From the NCBI GenBank assembly GCA_016866385.1, contig VGMU01000001.1:1-64000 (forward strand): DNA of 64,000 nucleotides, in the 5' to 3' direction. Source of the stretch: Bacteroidota bacterium (lineage in GTDB: Bacteria > Bacteroidota > Bacteroidia > Cytophagales > Cyclobacteriaceae). Each line of letters begins with the position of its first letter. Within the stretch, counting starts at the first letter, position 1. This document shows, piece after piece, positions 61,209-64,000 of this stretch. A model generated the notes under the pieces. That model searched no databases. It saw nothing but the letters and a program-made list of their open reading frames with translations, and was not told where the DNA came from. The position numbers and the translations under genes were made by a program.

Positions 61209-64000
61209 TTAGAAGCTTAAGTTAAGACCGAAAGTCCAACCTCTAGTAACTGGGTAATTACCTACGTCAATACCGAAAGTCAAGTCAACATCTCCACCTA
61301 CTGCAGGATCCAATCCTTCATAACCAGTAATGGTGAATAGGTTGTTTACGGAACCGAACACTCTCAATCTTTCCATTTTCAACTTCTGCAAAACGCTAGC
61401 AGGAGCAGAGTATCCAAGGGTTAAATTCTGGAATCTCAAGTAAGAACCATCCTCAATGTAATGCGAGTTGGCTACGTTGGCGTTAGAGAAGTTAGACACA
61501 CGCTCTACGATTGGAATAGTTGCATCCAAGTTTTGAGGAGTCCAAGCTTCAAGCAATCTCTTTGCCTTAGCAGCACCTTCGAAAGTCTGGTTGAAGTCAG
61601 TAAACCAACGAGATTGGTTCCAAATTTCATTACCAATAGAAGTATACAAGTAAGCAGAGACATCAAATGATTTGTAACCTATAGTGAAGTTCATACCTCC
61701 TGTGAAATCAGGAACTGGATTTCCGAGGAACACACGGTCAGCAGGAGTGATAGTACCATCCTTATTTACGTCTTCAAACTTGAAACGACCTGGAGCAGCA
61801 CCGTCTTGTTTGGCATGCTTGGACACGTCTTCTGCATTTCTAAACAATCCAAGCGTGTTGAATCCAAAGAAAGAAGAAAGTGGCTGACCTACCGCATTAC
61901 GGATAGGCTGAATACCACGGTATGAAGGGTTAACTGAAGTGATGAAGCTCAAGCCAGGAGCTAGGGAAACAATCTCGTTCTTTAACGTAGAACCTGTTAC
62001 AGTCAATTCATAAGTCAAGTCAGAAGTTAAGTTTCCTCGAGTAGTTACCAAAAGGTCAAGACCTTTGTTCAACATCTCTCCAATGTTAACCGCTGGAGGG
62101 GATGCGTTGCTACCCGCAGTCAATGGAATAGGCACAGTAAACAACAAGTCTTTGGTGTCTTTTCTCCACCAGTCAAAGATAATATCCAAACGACCATTGT
62201 AGAAGGTACCATCAAATCCAATGTTCTGAGTAACAGCAGTTTCCCACTGTGCGTTCGGGTTACCGATACGAGATCTTCTAAAACCAATGGTAGCACCAGA
62301 GTTAGATCCAGTGATATCGTAAGAAGAAGCACCTACGTTACCAGCAAACAAAGAGTACTGGTTGTTGGGATCTACGTTGTTGGAGTTACCCATTTCACCA
62401 TAACCACCTCGGATCTTCAAATCGTCGATCCAAGTAGCACCTTGCAAGAAGGATTCAGAAGAAACTCTCCAAGCTGCAGAGAATGCAGGGAACACCCCGT
62501 ATCTAGAATTAATACCAAATCGAGAAGAACCGTCACGACGAATTACCGCACTTACAATGTATTTGTCATCGAAGGTATAACGCAACTGACCAAAGTAAGA
62601 GTTGAAGTTAACTCCTTTGAATTGGTCAGAGTTTACTTGACGCGTTCCTACTGGTAAGTTTGAAATAGTAATGAAGTTAGGATCGGTAGAGAACGGATTT
62701 TGACCGTTAGCACTTATGTTTCTTCCTGCACCTGAATTCAAAGCCTCTTGACCTACCAATACATTGAAATCATGCTTGTTAATTTTCTTCTTGTAGGACA
62801 AGGTGTTGGTAAATGTCCATCCGAATGAGAATCCACTTCCTTCATTGTAGCCAAACGCAGAGTTGTTTTCTGAGTTTTCGTACTGAAGTCTTGAATAACC
62901 CCAAAAGTAAAAGTTGTTGTACTGACCACCTGCAGAAGTTCTGAAAGTCAAGTCATCGATGATGTCCCACTCCGCATACACATTACCAAAGGCATTTGCA
63001 TTGAAGTTTCTGTTATTATCCTGACCATCACGGTTTGCAACTGGGTTTCTTGGGTTGTTGAAACCTCTAGAAGCAGTACCTGCATAACCACCAAACTCAT
63101 CATACACTGGGATGATGGATGGCATGCGGAATGCCTGAAGGATGTCGTTTTCGTCATCAGATACGCCTCGTCCACCAGCTCCCCCTTGCTGACCCAATAC
63201 CTGACGGTAAGTAGCTTGGAAGTTTTGACCTACACGAATTCGCTTGGTTACATCAAACTCAGAGTTGGCACGCAAAGAATATCTTTTAAAATTGTTCCCG
63301 ATCATGATACCTGCTTGCTCTTGAACACCCAAGCCAATGAAGAATCTAGAAGTTTCTGAACCGCCATTGAAGCCTAAGGAATGTCTATTCAAAGGAGCAA
63401 AACGAGTCAATGCAGCATACCAATCGGTACCTTCTCCAGTCATTGCTCTAGTCAATTGACGGATAGTTCCTTTTGCAGGATCGATATTGTACCAACCTCT
63501 TTGCTCTTCGATTTGAGCAGCAGTTAATGGGCCTGGCTGACCAGAAAGCACGCTAAATGCACCTGTAGTTGGGTTTCTGCTAATTGAGCTCAAGTAATAT
63601 GGCATTACTGGAGTAGCACCGGTACCAAATTGAGGGTGTCCATAGGCTGGAGCACGGTTCTGCAAGGCAGCAGTGTTTTTCTCTGCTAGCCAAGTGATGT
63701 TTGCATATCCCTGAGGATTCAACATCTCGATTCCAGTACCTGGATCAGTGATACCATACATACCATTGTAATCAACGCGCAACTTCTTGTCTCTAGCACC
63801 TTGCTTGGTAGTGTAGACGATAACGCCGTTAGCTGCACGAGCACCGTAAATGGAAGCTGCAGCTGCATCTTTTAATACGGTAGTGGACTCGATATCATCT
63901 GGGTTTAAAAAGTCAGTAGATCCAGTAGGCACTCCATCCACAATGTACAAAGGCTCGTTACCACCGAAGGCACCGAATCCACGTACACGAATGATGGAAG
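61209..64000 (-). CDS. susC-like: SusC/RagA family TonB-linked outer-membrane protein, 3' part
   Basis: About 930 codons run in from the right edge, lacking the signal peptide and most of the N-terminal domain. The plug domain is visible at the edge: IRVRGFGAFGGNEPLYIVDG, then LKDAAAASIYGARAANGVI, a RagA hallmark. The beta-barrel follows and ends in SF (TRGWTFGLNLSF) with the terminal phenylalanine needed for barrel assembly. It imports a ligand bound by SusD, driven by TonB. SusD follows 79 bp on. Confidence 0.95.
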   Translation of the reverse strand, partial: SIIRVRGFGAFGGNEPLYIVDGVPTGSTDFLNPDDIESTTVLKDAAAASIYGARAANGVIVYTTKQGARDKKLRVDYNGMYGITDPGTGIEMLNPQGYANITWLAEKNTAALQNRAPAYGHPQFGTGATPVMPYYLSSISRNPTTGAFSVLSGQPGPLTAAQIEEQRGWYNIDPAKGTIRQLTRAMTGEGTDWYAALTRFAPLNRHSLGFNGGSETSRFFIGLGVQEQAGIMIGNNFKRYSLRANSEFDVTKRIRVGQNFQATYRQVLGQQGGAGGRGVSDDENDILQAFRMPSIIPVYDEFGGYAGTASRGFNNPRNPVANRDGQDNNRNFNANAFGNVYAEWDIIDDLTFRTSAGGQYNNFYFWGYSRLQYENSENNSAFGYNEGSGFSFGWTFTNTLSYKKKINKHDFNVLVGQEALNSGAGRNISANGQNPFSTDPNFITISNLPVGTRQVNSDQFKGVNFNSYFGQLRYTFDDKYIVSAVIRRDGSSRFGINSRYGVFPAFSAAWRVSSESFLQGATWIDDLKIRGGYGEMGNSNNVDPNNQYSLFAGNVGASSYDITGSNSGATIGFRRSRIGNPNAQWETAVTQNIGFDGTFYNGRLDIIFDWWRKDTKDLLFTVPIPLTAGSNASPPAVNIGEMLNKGLDLLVTTRGNLTSDLTYELTVTGSTLKNEIVSLAPGLSFITSVNPSYRGIQPIRNAVGQPLSSFFGFNTLGLFRNAEDVSKHAKQDGAAPGRFKFEDVNKDGTITPADRVFLGNPVPDFTGGMNFTIGYKSFDVSAYLYTSIGNEIWNQSRWFTDFNQTFEGAAKAKRLLEAWTPQNLDATIPIVERVSNFSNANVANSHYIEDGSYLRFQNLTLGYSAPASVLQKLKMERLRVFGSVNNLFTITGYEGLDPAVGGDVDLTFGIDVGNYPVTRGWTFGLNLSF

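Overview
This window comes from a member of the Bacteroidota, most likely a Cytophagales bacterium of the Cyclobacteriaceae type. The evidence is a SusC/SusD pair, several FG-GAP/VCBS and CRTAC1-like lipoproteins, the order parA-parB-DUF5683-dapB-lepB, TAT-exported Gfo/Idh proteins, and housekeeping promoters of the Bacteroidota form (TTTG near -33, TAnnTTTG near -7). Two promoters, for rpsF and tRNA-Gln, show both boxes with exactly 20 bp between them. GC content is moderate and gene density is high. I see no insertion sequence, CRISPR array or prophage. Family names below rest on motif reading only, since no database search was possible.

Layout. 1-3174: 5' part of an S9 peptidase, a metallophosphoesterase with a glycosyltransferase, and a small secreted protein. 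3475-9563: GH63 glycosidase, RNase HII, and a proton-translocating transhydrogenase encoded as pntAA-pntAB-pntB. 9867-18620: two Gfo/Idh oxidoreductases, a zinc alcohol dehydrogenase, a haem-binding protein, an Asp-box beta-propeller protein and a TPR lipoprotein. 18633-21098: universal stress protein, acetyltransferase, exported RidA and an alkylguanine-DNA methyltransferase. 21228-25001: a LexA-like regulator, a four-helix-bundle protein, DNA polymerase IV, an acetyltransferase and a pentapeptide-repeat protein. 25111-31721: SRP RNA, fructose-6-phosphate aldolase, FtsE, an S41 protease, a TPR protein, a CCA-adding enzyme and an HTH protein. 32447-44250: pyrG, yidC, parAB, dapB, lepB, ung, apaG and the rpsF-rpsR-rplI operon. 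44540-51621: tRNA-Gln, an M14 peptidase, prs-rplY, pth, and a SAM riboswitch before a metZ-type gene. 51623-64000: asparaginase-cutC-FG-GAP operon, creatininase-family hydrolase, CRTAC1-like lipoprotein, SusD and SusC (cut by the window edge).

The strongest candidate for a little-described system is 21228-23782. A helix-turn-helix/S24 repressor keeps all LexA self-cleavage residues. Its own promoter region and the region before the DNA polymerase IV gene both carry arrays of TATTTC spaced exactly 11 bp apart, in the same orientation relative to the downstream gene. Each array touches or nearly touches an identical 14-bp palindrome, and the two blocks bracket a four-helix-bundle gene. I read this as an SOS-like circuit with a non-palindromic, helically phased operator. 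Secondary points of interest are a perfect 20-bp inverted repeat over the tRNA-Gln promoter, a methyltransferase-like protein without its cofactor motif, a domesticated-looking HTH protein beside a 725-bp AT-rich gap, and a SAM riboswitch without an evident terminator.
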